DNA of 64,000 nt, from contig JBFLYK010000033.1 of assembly GCA_040756995.1 (NCBI GenBank), positions 23,209 through 87,208 on the forward strand, read 5' to 3'. How positions within the stretch are numbered: the first letter of the stretch is position 1; every line of letters begins with the position of its first letter. The notes beneath the pieces were generated by a model. It did not search any database and had not been told where the DNA came from. It saw nothing but the letters and a program-made list of their open reading frames with translations. The stretch is from BP-133 sp040756995. Its GTDB lineage: Bacteria; Actinomycetota; Acidimicrobiia; IMCC26256; BP-133. Both the position numbers and the translations under genes were made by a program. Shown one piece after another: positions 35,142 to 44,174 of this stretch.

Positions 35142-37100
35142 CTACGACCGGTTCCTCTCCAGGTGGGCGTTGAACAGAACGAGGAACGAGTCGTCGACGA
35201 TGCGGCGGCCACGGGGATCGGGGTCGGGGATCTCCTCCCCGTTGAGGAAGACGCCAACGGCCTTGGCGAACCCGGCCCGCCAGTCATCGTCGCGCATCTC
35301 CTCGCCGTCGGGCCGGAACCAGCCGATGTCGGAGAGTTCGTCACCCCAGATGGGCCGGCCCTGGAAGAACCGGCGCCGCCGGAAGACGGGATGACGGGCC
35401 CGGAGGCTGATGAGGAAACGGGTGAACTCGAGGACCTGGACGTCGGCTGAACACCAGTCGTACCAGCTGAGCTCGTTGTCCTGACAGTAGCCGTTGTTGT
35501 TCCCCCGCTGCGTCCGGCCCAGCTCGTCGCCGCCCAGGAGCATCGGAACACCCTGCGCCAGGAACAGGGTGACGAGGAAGTTGCGGCGCTGCCGGTTGCG
35601 GAGCTCGACCACGTCGGGGTCGTCGGTCGGTCCCTCCACTCCGCAGTTCCAGGACCGGTTGTCGTCGGTGCCGTCGCGGTTGCCCTCGCCGTTGGCTTCG
35701 TTGTGCTTCCGGTTGTAGGAGACGAGGTCGACCAGGGTGAAGCCGTCATGGCCGGTGACGAAGTTGACACTGGCGTAGGGCCGCCGCCCGTTGTGTTCGT
35801 AGAGGTCCGAACTGCCGGTGAGCCGTCGGGCGAAGTCGGGCAGCGTGTGGTCGGCACCGCGCCAGTAGTCCCGGACGGTGTCCCGGTACCGGCCGTTCCA
35901 CTCCGACCACAAGGGTGGAAAATTGCCGACCTGGTAGCCGCCGGCTCCGAGATCCCACGGTTCGGCGATGAGCTTGACCTGGCTCACGACCGGGTCGCAC
36001 TGGACCAGGTCGAAGAACGCCGACAGCCGGTCGACCTCGAAGAACTGCCGGGCCAACGCGGCGGCCAGATCGAACCGGAACCCGTCGACGTGCATCTCGG
36101 TCACCCAGTACCGGAGCGAGTCCATGATCAGCTGCAGGACGTGCGGATGGCGCATGTTGAGGGTGTTCCCGGTGCCGGTCGTGTCGAAGCAATAGCGGGG
36201 GTCGCGGTCGACGAGGCGGTAGTAGGCCCAGTTGTCGATTCCCTTGAACGACAGCACCGGCCCGAGGTGGTTCCCTTCGGCGGTGTGGTTGTAGACGACG
36301 TCCAGGATCACCTCGATGCCTGCCTGGTGCAGCGTCTTGACCATGGACTTGAACTCGGAGACGATCTGGTCCGGCTGCCGGCCAGCCGAGTAGCCGTTAT
36401 GGGGGGCGAGAAAGGCGATCGAGTTGTATCCCCAGTAGTTGCGCAGCCCGCGCTCGACCAGGTGGTGGTCGTGGACGAACTGGTGCACGGGCATGAGTTC
36501 CACCGCGCTCACGCCCAGGCGGTTCAGGTGCTCCACCGCGGCGGGGTGGGCCAGCCCGGCGTAGGTCCCCCGGATCTCGGGAGGGATGTCGGGATGGCGT
36601 ATCGAGAAGCCCCGCACGTGGGTCTCGTAGAGCACCGTGTCGTGCCAGGGGATGCGCAGCAGGTGGTCGTCGCCCCATTCGAAGTAGGGGTTGGTGACCA
36701 CGCTCCGAGGGACGAACGGGGCGCTGTCGGCGTCGTCGCGGGCCAGGTCGTCGCCGCCCAGCGGATAGGGGTAAACGGCCGGATGCCAGCGCACTTCGCC
36801 CTCCACGGCCTTGGCGTAGGGGTCGAGCAGGAGCTTCGCCGGATTGCAGCGCAGCCTGGCGTGAGGCTCGTAGGGCCCGTGAACCCGAAGCCCGTAGCGC
36901 TGCCCCGGTCCGACGCCCGGGAGATAGCCGTGCCAGCAGTACCCGGTCATCTCCGGGAGTTCGACGCGTTCCTCGTCGCCGTCGAAGAGACAGAGCTCCA
37001 CAGCCTCGGCCACCTCGGAGAACACCGAGAAGTTGGTTCCCAGGCCGTCGTAGGTGGCCCCCAGCGGAAACGGCGATCCCGGCCAGCACTCCCGGCCCAT
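35142..37100 (-). CDS. glgX: Glycogen debranching enzyme GlgX (GH13), shortened C-terminus
   Basis: 652 aa isoamylase-type debranching enzyme. N-terminal CBM48-like domain (PFPLGATYDGLGTNFSVFSE), then the GH13 barrel with DVVYNHTAEG, GFRFDLAAAL (nucleophile Asp), AEPWD (acid Glu) and GHDGFT. Cleaves alpha-1,6 branches for glycogen use. The protein stops at LVLFNAHLERNRS, about 40-50 residues before the usual C-terminal beta-sandwich end, directly against the convergent stress gene. ATG 37100 is the natural start. Confidence 0.92.
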   Translation of the reverse strand: MGRECWPGSPFPLGATYDGLGTNFSVFSEVAEAVELCLFDGDEERVELPEMTGYCWHGYLPGVGPGQRYGLRVHGPYEPHARLRCNPAKLLLDPYAKAVEGEVRWHPAVYPYPLGGDDLARDDADSAPFVPRSVVTNPYFEWGDDHLLRIPWHDTVLYETHVRGFSIRHPDIPPEIRGTYAGLAHPAAVEHLNRLGVSAVELMPVHQFVHDHHLVERGLRNYWGYNSIAFLAPHNGYSAGRQPDQIVSEFKSMVKTLHQAGIEVILDVVYNHTAEGNHLGPVLSFKGIDNWAYYRLVDRDPRYCFDTTGTGNTLNMRHPHVLQLIMDSLRYWVTEMHVDGFRFDLAAALARQFFEVDRLSAFFDLVQCDPVVSQVKLIAEPWDLGAGGYQVGNFPPLWSEWNGRYRDTVRDYWRGADHTLPDFARRLTGSSDLYEHNGRRPYASVNFVTGHDGFTLVDLVSYNRKHNEANGEGNRDGTDDNRSWNCGVEGPTDDPDVVELRNRQRRNFLVTLFLAQGVPMLLGGDELGRTQRGNNNGYCQDNELSWYDWCSADVQVLEFTRFLISLRARHPVFRRRRFFQGRPIWGDELSDIGWFRPDGEEMRDDDWRAGFAKAVGVFLNGEEIPDPDPRGRRIVDDSFLVLFNAHLERNRS

Positions 37101-37114
37101 TGCGCCTCCCGCCG

Positions 37115-38065
37115 TCAGCGACGCCCGCCGGGAGGGGAGATCGCCACCCGGACGTCCTCTTCGGGCACGCGTTCCTCGACCTCGGCGTGTTCGGCGAGCG
37201 CCCTGCGGTCGGCTTCGGTCATGTCCTGGCCGCTGAGGCTGCGGGGCCACAGCCGCCGGGCTCGGACGACGTTGATCTCGGCGGCGAAGAGCGCCACCCG
37301 CGCCTGGAGGTGAAGCCAGGAGAGGAGGCCGATGACGACGGCGAAGGTGCCGTACGTCTGGGACGCCCCCCGGAGGTACCGGGCGACGACGAAGCCGCCC
37401 GCCACCTGGAACAGCGTGGCGGCGGTCCCGGCCACGCCGGCGCCCGGGACCACGTCGGACCAGCGCAGATCGCGCTCGGTCAGGACGCGGAACGCAACGG
37501 CGAAGAGGCCGATGTTGACGAGCGTGGCGAGGAGCGGCCCGAGGAGCCGCCCCGTCCATCCGGGGTCGGCCGCATTCGCCACGGTCGAGGAAGCGGCCGT
37601 GAGGAGCAAGCCGCCGCCCAGGATCACGAGCATCAACAGTGACCGGAGTTTGCGGGCGATGAGCCTCGGTCGCTGCCGAACGGGAAGGTCCCACACCGAG
37701 TTCATGGCGGTCTGCGCCGCGTCGATCGCGCCGGTGCCGGCCCACACTGCACCGGCCAGACCGACGAGGAGCGCCGGCCAGCTTCCGCTCAGACTCCCGA
37801 TGTTGCTGCGGATCTGGTCGCCGACGACCGGGAACTGAGCCAGGGCGGAGTCCACGATCCGGTGCTGGAAGTCGGGGTTCCCCTGCAGGGCGAACCCGAG
37901 GATCGTGACGAGAGCCAGCAGGAGCGGGAAGAGCGAGAAGAACGCGTAATAGGAGATCAGGGCGGCCAGGTTCCCGGCCTCGTCCTCGGCGAACTTCTTC
38001 GCCGTGGCCACCAGAAAGCCGAGCCGGTGGTGGGCCCGCTGGTAACGGTCGAGCCTACGCTTCAC
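37115..38065 (-). CDS. YihY/BrkB-family membrane protein
   Basis: 316 aa with about six helices. AALISYYAFFSLFPLLLALV and WAGTGAIDAAQTAMNSVWDL match the YihY (formerly ribonuclease BN) family of inner-membrane proteins of uncertain function. A charged cytosolic tail rich in Glu and Arg follows. It overlaps the PsiE-like gene by 11 bases and precedes glgX by 14, so it is part of the same minus-strand operon. Confidence 0.88.
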   Translation of the reverse strand: MKRRLDRYQRAHHRLGFLVATAKKFAEDEAGNLAALISYYAFFSLFPLLLALVTILGFALQGNPDFQHRIVDSALAQFPVVGDQIRSNIGSLSGSWPALLVGLAGAVWAGTGAIDAAQTAMNSVWDLPVRQRPRLIARKLRSLLMLVILGGGLLLTAASSTVANAADPGWTGRLLGPLLATLVNIGLFAVAFRVLTERDLRWSDVVPGAGVAGTAATLFQVAGGFVVARYLRGASQTYGTFAVVIGLLSWLHLQARVALFAAEINVVRARRLWPRSLSGQDMTEADRRALAEHAEVEERVPEEDVRVAISPPGGRR

Positions 38066-38621
38066 GCGACGTCGCCGCCTCCCTTTCCCGCCGTGCCGGA
38101 ACCGCCCGACCGCCGCGTCCTCTGCTCCGCGGCCGCTGCCCGTCGGCCGGTCGCTGCCGACGGCCGGTGACCGGTTGCGGGGTGGGACCGGCGGCGGCCC
38201 CTCGGCTGCGACGCAACAGCCAGATGGTGCCGCCCAGGACCAGGACAGCGCCCATGAGCACGCCGAGCTCCACCATGAGCGGGACGAAGAGATCGTCCCC
38301 GGCGACTTCGGGCGCTTCGGCGCTGACGACGATGAACCGCCGAATGGCCGCCACGATCCCCACCACGAGGAACGGTTCGATCTTCAGCTCGTCGTGGGCG
38401 ACGAGGACGCGCACGGTGTGGAGCAGCTCCGCGAAGATGAAGACCAGCAGCAGGCCGTTCACCGCATCGAGAAGCGAACGTTCGAGCGCCTGCCGGCCGG
38501 TCGCGGCGTCGTCGATGACCTGGTAGACGACCTCGCCGAACAGCACGAAGCCGGCCACGGCGAGCGCGCTGCCCACCGCCAGGTAGAGCAGATGCTCCGC
38601 GTCCTTGAACCGATCGGCCAT
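38055..38621 (-). CDS. PsiE-like (phosphate-starvation-inducible) membrane protein
   Basis: 188 aa, about four helices. FKDAEHLLYLAVGSALAVAGFVLF and LKIEPFLVVGIVAAIRRFIVVS match the PsiE family. A basic Arg/Pro-rich tail of 45 residues follows the last helix. ATG 38621 (MADRFKD) fits family starts; ATG 38666 overlaps the ADH stop and would add 15 residues. Function unknown. Confidence 0.78.
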   Translation of the reverse strand: MADRFKDAEHLLYLAVGSALAVAGFVLFGEVVYQVIDDAATGRQALERSLLDAVNGLLLVFIFAELLHTVRVLVAHDELKIEPFLVVGIVAAIRRFIVVSAEAPEVAGDDLFVPLMVELGVLMGAVLVLGGTIWLLRRSRGAAAGPTPQPVTGRRQRPADGQRPRSRGRGGRAVPARREREAATSREA

Positions 38622-38659
38622 ACGGCTGCGCCACGGCGCTCGATGGAGAAGACGACCAT

Positions 38660-39706
38660 TCAGCATTGGCGGCTCACCACCACTTTGAGCGCACCCGTGT
38701 CGCTCGCCTTCGAGAACACGTCATAGGCGTCCATGAACTGGTCGAAGGGGAAATGGTGGGTGACGAAGCGCCCGACATCGAGCCGGGACCGGGCGAGGAG
38801 CCTGAGCAGGGTCGGGGTAGAGTACGTATCCACGAGGCCGGTGGTGATGGTGACGTCTCGCCTCCAGAGGTCCTGGAGCGCCAGGGTGACGGGACGGCCG
38901 TGAACTCCGATGTTGGCCACGCGTCCGGTCGGCCGGATGAGCCGGCAGCACAGCTCGAAGGTCTCGGGAAGACCGACGGCCTCGATGGCGACGTCCGCCC
39001 CGAGACCGTCGGTCAACTCGCGGACGATGGCGATTGGGTCGGCACCGCCACTCAGGACCGTGACGTCAGCACCGAACTGCTTGGCGGCCTCCAGGCGCCG
39101 GGGCGCGATGTCGGTGGCAACGATGGTGGCGGGCGAGAACAGCTGGGCGCTCAGTATCGAGGCGAGCCCGATCGGTCCGGCGCCCACGACGGCGACGACG
39201 TCACCGGGCCGAACCGCTCCGTTGATCACGCCGACCTCATAACCGGTCGGCAGGATGTCGGCGAGCATCAGGACGTCTTCGTCGGCCACCCCGTCGGGCA
39301 CCGAATACGTGGATGTGTCGGCGAACGGCACCCGGACACGCTCCGCCTGGGTGCCGTCGACGAGATGACCGAGGATCCAGCCGCCCCCGCCGACGCACTG
39401 CCCGTAGCGACCCGCCCGGCAGTAGCGGCAGCGCCCACAGGCGCTGATGCACGATACGAGCACCCGGTCGCCGGGACGCACCGTCTTCACCACCGCTCCA
39501 ACCTGTTCCACGGTCCCCACCGCTTCGTGGCCGAGGACACGCCCGTCGGTGACGGTCGGAACGTCTCCCTTCAGGATGTGCAGGTCGGTGCCGCAAATCG
39601 TCGCCGTGTCCACCCGCACTACGGCGTCGGTGTCATCGATGATCTCCGGTTCGGGAACTTCTCCCCACGCCCTGTGGCCTGGGCCGTGGTACACGACTGC
39701 CTGCAT
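38660..39706 (-). CDS. Zinc-dependent alcohol dehydrogenase
   Basis: 348 aa MDR family. Catalytic zinc at TICGTDLH and GHEAVG, structural zinc at CGRCRYCRAGRYGQC, NAD site at GAGPIGL. The GGGGWILGHLVDGTQAERVRV segment resembles glutathione-independent formaldehyde-dehydrogenase-like enzymes. ATG 39706 has AGGAGG at ideal spacing. It starts inside the end of the upstream universal stress gene (74-base overlap). Confidence 0.9.
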   Translation of the reverse strand: MQAVVYHGPGHRAWGEVPEPEIIDDTDAVVRVDTATICGTDLHILKGDVPTVTDGRVLGHEAVGTVEQVGAVVKTVRPGDRVLVSCISACGRCRYCRAGRYGQCVGGGGWILGHLVDGTQAERVRVPFADTSTYSVPDGVADEDVLMLADILPTGYEVGVINGAVRPGDVVAVVGAGPIGLASILSAQLFSPATIVATDIAPRRLEAAKQFGADVTVLSGGADPIAIVRELTDGLGADVAIEAVGLPETFELCCRLIRPTGRVANIGVHGRPVTLALQDLWRRDVTITTGLVDTYSTPTLLRLLARSRLDVGRFVTHHFPFDQFMDAYDVFSKASDTGALKVVVSRQC

Positions 39707-40619
39707 CCCGTCCTCCTTGACTGGCGAACAACGTCGGCTGGGGAACGACCAGCACCGGGGACCTGCCGTAGCGGACGACGGCGGCGGCGACACTCCCGAA
39801 GACCACCCGCGTCGGGCCGGAACGGGCGTGGGAGGCGACCACCACGAGGCACGCCGGGTTGTCCCAGAGGTAGGCCTGCAGGCCTTTGGCCGGGCTGATC
39901 GGGTCGTACCACGCCAGCGTGTCGACCTTGTGTCCGTCGTCCCGGATCGGTCGCACGAGGGCCTCGAGGTAGGCGTCGACATCGCCGGCGGGGCCGAAGC
40001 TCCGCCGCACCGGCCCCGGCCGCACCGGCTCCGGCCGTTCCTCGGCCACGGTCAGTACCAGGAACGGCTCCTTCAGCAGGTTCGCCCACCGGAGGGCGGT
40101 CGGGACGAGCCCGACCGACGCAGACGTCCCGTCGACGCTGGCGACGACACCATGGCCGTCGAACGGCTCCTCCCAATCGCGGTACCCCCAGCGCCGCTCG
40201 GGCGGACGGAGCCAGTACCGGCCCACCGGACCGACGAGCACGAGAGGGTCGTGGCCACGGGCGACGACGTCGGTGGCCACCGAGCCGACCAACGCGGCGG
40301 ACCGCCCCCGCCCGTGGCTGGCCATGCAGGCCACGGCCCGCCCCAGGCGGCGGAGCTTCTCGTGGATCACGCCCGCTGGGTCCCGGCTGACGACGACGGA
40401 CCGGTGCACCGTCAGGCCTCGACGCCGTACGGCATCGAGCTGGGCAACCCGGCTGATTCGATCGTCCTCGGTGGGGACAGCGCTCAGCAGGTGAAGGCCG
40501 GCACCTAACCTACGAGCCAGTTCGGACGCCACCGGCAACGCCCGCTTGGCCAACCGGGAGCCGTCGAGCGGGACGAGGATGGTATCCACACCGGCAACGA
40601 CATCGCCGCGGCGGATCAC
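39633..40619 (-). CDS. Tandem universal stress protein (two UspA domains)
   Basis: 328 aa. Domain 1 (about residues 12-145) has ILVPLDGSRLAKRAL and the GRGRSAALVGS end; domain 2 runs from about 165 and ends RVVFGSVAAAVVRYGRSPVLVVP. A tail of about 36 residues (PQPTLFASQ onward) overlaps the ADH gene by 74 bases. GTG 40619 is chosen because the shared motif region lies just upstream; GTG 40589 is an alternative. Head of the minus-strand stress operon. Confidence 0.83.
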   Translation of the reverse strand: MIRRGDVVAGVDTILVPLDGSRLAKRALPVASELARRLGAGLHLLSAVPTEDDRISRVAQLDAVRRRGLTVHRSVVVSRDPAGVIHEKLRRLGRAVACMASHGRGRSAALVGSVATDVVARGHDPLVLVGPVGRYWLRPPERRWGYRDWEEPFDGHGVVASVDGTSASVGLVPTALRWANLLKEPFLVLTVAEERPEPVRPGPVRRSFGPAGDVDAYLEALVRPIRDDGHKVDTLAWYDPISPAKGLQAYLWDNPACLVVVASHARSGPTRVVFGSVAAAVVRYGRSPVLVVPQPTLFASQGGRDAGSRVPRPRPQGVGRSSRTGDHR

Positions 40620-40649
40620 CGGCCCACCGTCGCGCCGACCACCATCTCC

Positions 40650-40718
40650 CGCATCACGGGATCGCGTGGTCCTGCCGGACCGGGCCCGGTCGAACCACGC
40701 GATCACGGGATGCGCATG
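40650..40718. promoter_or_regulatory. Bidirectional stress control region with nested palindromes
   Basis: Motif copies face both ways: minus strand at 40667-40650 (ACGCGATCCCGTGATGCG) and plus strand at 40697-40718 (ACGCGATCACGGGATGCGC...). An 11-bp perfect inverted repeat (GATCGCGTGGT at 40660-40670, ACCACGCGATC at 40694-40704) encloses a 14-bp perfect palindrome GACCGGGCCCGGTC at 40678-40691. It lies between the tandem USP and tal-pgi, so it probably governs both. Confidence 0.72.
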
Positions 40719-40771
40719 GGGGCCGGTCGTGCGCAAGCTGGACCTGAGACCGACACCGACGAGGAGGCACA

Positions 40772-40858
40772 GTGTCTTCCAGCGACCAGCATGGAACGAT
40801 CGGTGAGGGGCGGGCCTCGTGCATCCTCCGGGAGACGGTGACAACCTGGGGACGCTGA
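40772..40858 (+). CDS. 28-aa upstream ORF of tal-pgi
   Basis: GTG 40772 has the best ribosome site in this region (GAGGAGG, spacing 4). It encodes 28 residues, VSSSDQHGTIGEGRAS at the start, and ends at TGA 40856-40858, two bases before GTG 40861 of the fusion gene. It might be a leader peptide coupling translation, or a frameshifted N-terminus. No homologue recognised. Confidence 0.4.
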   Translation: MSSSDQHGTIGEGRASCILRETVTTWGR

Positions 40859-40860
40859 GC

Positions 40861-43503
40861 GTGAACCGGCTCCGGCTCCTCCACGAGGCCGGGCAGAGCA
40901 TCTGGGCCGACTTCCTGCGTCGGAGCCTCATCACCGGCGGTGGCCTCGAGCGCCTCCTCTGGGACAACGCCGTGACCGGCGTGACGTCGAACCCGACGAT
41001 CTTCGGGCGGGCCATCGCCGGCTCCACCGACTACGACGAGGCGATCCGCGTGCTGGCCGGGAAGGGGCGGCGGGATCCGAGCGACGTCTTCTACGACCTG
41101 GCCCTCGCCGACATCGGCATGGCGGCCGACGTCTTCCGCCCGCTGTACGAAGCGACCCCGGGGGGCGACGGGTTCGTCTCCTTCGAGCTCGAGCCCGGCC
41201 TGGCTGACGACGCCGAAGGGTCGGTGGCCGCCGCCCGGGAGCTGGCGGAGCGGATCGGCAAACCGAACGTGATGATCAAGGTGCCCGGCACGCCGGCCGG
41301 CATCCGCGCCGTGGAGGAGCTGACCGCCTCCGGCGTGAACGTGAACATCACGCTGCTCTTTTCGGTGACGACCTACGAGCAGGTAGCCCGAGCCTACCTG
41401 GCCGGGCTGGAGCGCCGGCTCCAGGCCGGCAAACCGCTCGACGTGGTGAACTCGGTGGCCTCCTTCTTCGTCTCCCGGGTCGACAGCGCCGTCGACCCGC
41501 TCCTGCCCGAGCACTCGCCGCTGCGGGGCAAGGTGGCCATCGCCAACGCCAAGCAGGCCTACCGACGCTTCCGCCGCCTCTTCTCCGGCCGCCGCTGGGA
41601 GCGCCTGGCCGAAGCGGGCGCCCATCTCCAGCGGCCGCTGTGGGCGTCGACCGGGACGAAGAACCCCGCCTACTCCGATGTCCTGTACGTGGAGGAGCTG
41701 ATCGGCCCCGACACGGTGAACACGATGCCGGAGGCGACCCTGGACGCCTTCCGGGGTCACGGCCGTGTCCGCCCCCTCGCCATCCTGGAGGGCCTCGAGG
41801 AGGCCGAAGCCGTCCTCCTGCTGCTGCACGAACACGGCATCGACCTGGAGGCCATCGCCGGGCGTCTCCTCACCGAAGGTCTCGCCACCTTCGAGAAGGA
41901 CTTCGCCAACCTCCTCCTGGCCCTCGACGCCAAGCTCGAAGCCGCCTCCGACTTTGATGGGCCGCACCGGACCTCGAGCCTCGGCACCCTCGAGCGCCGG
42001 GTCGTCCAACAGATCGAACAGGCCGAGCGCGACGAGCTGGTGGGCCGCATCTGGAGCCGGGACCACACCGTCTGGCACCCGCTCCCGGCCGAGATCGTCG
42101 ACCGGCTCGGCTGGCTCGACCTCCCCGAGCGGATGCCCGACCAGATCGCCAACCTCCAAGCCTTCGCCGACGAGGTCCAGGAAGGCGGCTTCACCGACGT
42201 CCTCCTCCTCGGAATGGGAGGCTCGAGCCTCGCCGCAGAGGTCTACCGTGACCTGTTCCCGGCTGGGCCCGGCGCCGTGAGGCTCACCGTCCTCGACACG
42301 ATCCACCCGGCGGCCATCGCCAAAGTGGAGCGCGCTCTCGACCTCGAGCAGACCCTGTTCGTGATCGCCTCGAAATCGGGCGCCACGATCGAGACCCTGG
42401 CCCACTACGCCTATTTCTGTGCCCTGGTGGGGAGATCCGACCAGTTCGTCGCCATCACCGATCCGGGCACGCCGCTGGAGGAGCTGGCGCAGCAGCGGGG
42501 GTTCTGGGAAGTCTTCCTCAACCCCCCGGACGTCGGTGGCCGCTACTCGGCGCTGTCGCTGTTCGGGCTCCTGCCGGCGGCGCTCACCAGCGCCGACCTG
42601 CCGAACGTCGTGGAGGGTTCCGCCGAGATGGCCGCGGCGTGCAACCGGTGCGTCCCCTGCATCGACAACCCGGGGCTATGGCTCGGCGTGGTGATCGGAG
42701 AAGCGGTGCGTGCCGGCCGGGACAAGCTGACCCTCGTCACGGCTCCCGAAGCCGCCGCCTTCGGTCCGTGGGTGGAACAACTGCTGGCCGAGTCCACCGG
42801 CAAGGACGGGACCGGCGTCGTCCCGGTCATCGACGAAGATCTCGCCATCCCCGGCCGCTACAGCGCCGACCGGCTGTTCGTCGTCCTCGGCGACCACCCG
42901 GCCACCGCGGAGCTGGAGGCGGCCGGGCACCCGGTCGTCCGCCTGGACCCGCTGTCACCGGCTCGGCTGGGCGCCGAGTTCTTCCGGTGGGAGTTCGCCA
43001 CCGCGGTCGCCGGCCACGTCCTCGGCGTGAATCCCTTCAACGAGCCCAACGTGGCCGAAGCCAAAGAGGCGACGCGACAGATCCTCGAGGACGGGCCTAT
43101 CGACCACCCCGGACGTGACGACCTCGACACGCTACTCCGCCGCATCCAATGCGGCGACTACATCGCCCTCCAGGCGTTTCTCGATCCGACGGAGGAGGTG
43201 ATCGGGCGACTCCAGCGGGCCCGGCTCGCCCTCCGGGACCGGCACCGGGTGGCCACCACGCTCGGCTTCGGCCCCCGTTACCTGCACTCCACCGGCCAGC
43301 TCCACAAGGGCGGGCCGGACCGCGGGGTGTTCCTCCAGATCGTCGACGAAACCCGGGAGATCGACCTCCCGATACCGGGACGGCCGTTCACTTTCGGAGA
43401 CCTGCTCGACGCCCAGGCCCTGGCCGACCTCACTTCGCTGCGGACGAGGGGTCGCCGCGTGGCCCGGGCGACCCTCTCGCAGCTCGAAGAGACGGTCTCC
43501 TGA
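40861..43503 (+). CDS. Bifunctional transaldolase / glucose-6-phosphate isomerase
   Basis: 880 aa fusion. Residues 1-370 are transaldolase (GVTSNPTIF; Schiff-base Lys in NVMIKVPGTPAG; NVNITLLFS). Residues about 390-880 are the isomerase half (GMGGSSLAAEV, IASKSGATIET, FGPRYLHSTGQLHKGG). Both halves look active. This fusion is typical of Actinobacteria and links the pentose-phosphate and glycolytic pools. GTG 40861 (VNRLRLLHEAGQSIW) fits transaldolase starts; GTG 40819 with GAGGGG upstream is the alternative. Confidence 0.92.
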   Translation: MNRLRLLHEAGQSIWADFLRRSLITGGGLERLLWDNAVTGVTSNPTIFGRAIAGSTDYDEAIRVLAGKGRRDPSDVFYDLALADIGMAADVFRPLYEATPGGDGFVSFELEPGLADDAEGSVAAARELAERIGKPNVMIKVPGTPAGIRAVEELTASGVNVNITLLFSVTTYEQVARAYLAGLERRLQAGKPLDVVNSVASFFVSRVDSAVDPLLPEHSPLRGKVAIANAKQAYRRFRRLFSGRRWERLAEAGAHLQRPLWASTGTKNPAYSDVLYVEELIGPDTVNTMPEATLDAFRGHGRVRPLAILEGLEEAEAVLLLLHEHGIDLEAIAGRLLTEGLATFEKDFANLLLALDAKLEAASDFDGPHRTSSLGTLERRVVQQIEQAERDELVGRIWSRDHTVWHPLPAEIVDRLGWLDLPERMPDQIANLQAFADEVQEGGFTDVLLLGMGGSSLAAEVYRDLFPAGPGAVRLTVLDTIHPAAIAKVERALDLEQTLFVIASKSGATIETLAHYAYFCALVGRSDQFVAITDPGTPLEELAQQRGFWEVFLNPPDVGGRYSALSLFGLLPAALTSADLPNVVEGSAEMAAACNRCVPCIDNPGLWLGVVIGEAVRAGRDKLTLVTAPEAAAFGPWVEQLLAESTGKDGTGVVPVIDEDLAIPGRYSADRLFVVLGDHPATAELEAAGHPVVRLDPLSPARLGAEFFRWEFATAVAGHVLGVNPFNEPNVAEAKEATRQILEDGPIDHPGRDDLDTLLRRIQCGDYIALQAFLDPTEEVIGRLQRARLALRDRHRVATTLGFGPRYLHSTGQLHKGGPDRGVFLQIVDETREIDLPIPGRPFTFGDLLDAQALADLTSLRTRGRRVARATLSQLEETVS

Positions 43504-43513
43504 GGAGGAGGTG

Positions 43514-44170
43514 ATGTCGTCGACCATCCTGGGACACTGCCGCAGCTGCCACTTCTTCTTCGAACTCGCCCAGCTGGTCCGGGCCTCCTTCCTCGAAGGC
43601 CACTGCCCGAACTGCGGCCAGCCGCTGGCCACCGACACGCGCCTGTTCCTGAAGACCGCCGCCCGGACGGTGATCGCCCACGAGGAGCTGGTGGAGAACG
43701 TCCGGGCCCTCATGGCCATCCCCGGCAACTTCGAACTGCTCCCGCACACCCTGGTGCGGGACATCCTGGAAGACATCGACTGGGAAGACCGGATCGCCCA
43801 GGATCGCGAACTGGTCCAACTCGAGATCGACGCGCTGCAGCGATACCTCCGGGACTGGAAGAAGCTGGAGGGAGAAGTTGGAACGGCCCACCGGTCCGAG
43901 ATCCGGGCCCACCTGAGCCGTCTCGCCGGCACCCTGCGGCGCTTGGCCGGTCGGGTGGAGAGCCGGGAGGGCGAGGCCATGGAGGCCGCCGCCACCCGCA
44001 TCGATGCCGTGGCCGCCTCCATGGGCGCCGGATGGGGCAGCGAGGAGGACATGCGCGCTGCGCTCGGCTCGGCGCAGGACAGCGTGGGGAAACCAACGGA
44101 CCCTGATCTCCGGGCCCCGGAAACTACGCGGTTACGTGATGCCCGGTGCTCCGGTGAGCGACGAGGCTGA
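43514..44170 (+). CDS. Zinc-ribbon/coiled-coil protein
   Basis: 218 aa, not recognised. Two CxxC knuckles near the N-terminus (HCRSCHFFFEL and HCPNCGQPL) make a zinc ribbon; the remainder is helical (ERELVQLEIDALQRYLRDWKKL in outline, and LSRLAGTLRRLAGRVES). It follows tal-pgi by 10 bases with AGGAGGAGGTG. The last 30 residues are less regular and run against the next gene. Confidence 0.68.
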   Translation: MSSTILGHCRSCHFFFELAQLVRASFLEGHCPNCGQPLATDTRLFLKTAARTVIAHEELVENVRALMAIPGNFELLPHTLVRDILEDIDWEDRIAQDRELVQLEIDALQRYLRDWKKLEGEVGTAHRSEIRAHLSRLAGTLRRLAGRVESREGEAMEAAATRIDAVAASMGAGWGSEEDMRAALGSAQDSVGKPTDPDLRAPETTRLRDARCSGERRG

Positions 44171-44174
44171 CGTT

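Noticed and set aside
37100..37745. N-terminal extension of GlgX to 37745
   Set aside because: Overlaps the YihY gene; ATG 37100 begins at the normal GlgX start.
40819..40860. GTG 40819 as definite start of tal-pgi
   Set aside because: Possible but gives a non-homologous 14-residue lead; GTG 40861 fits family starts better, so it is kept only as an alternative.
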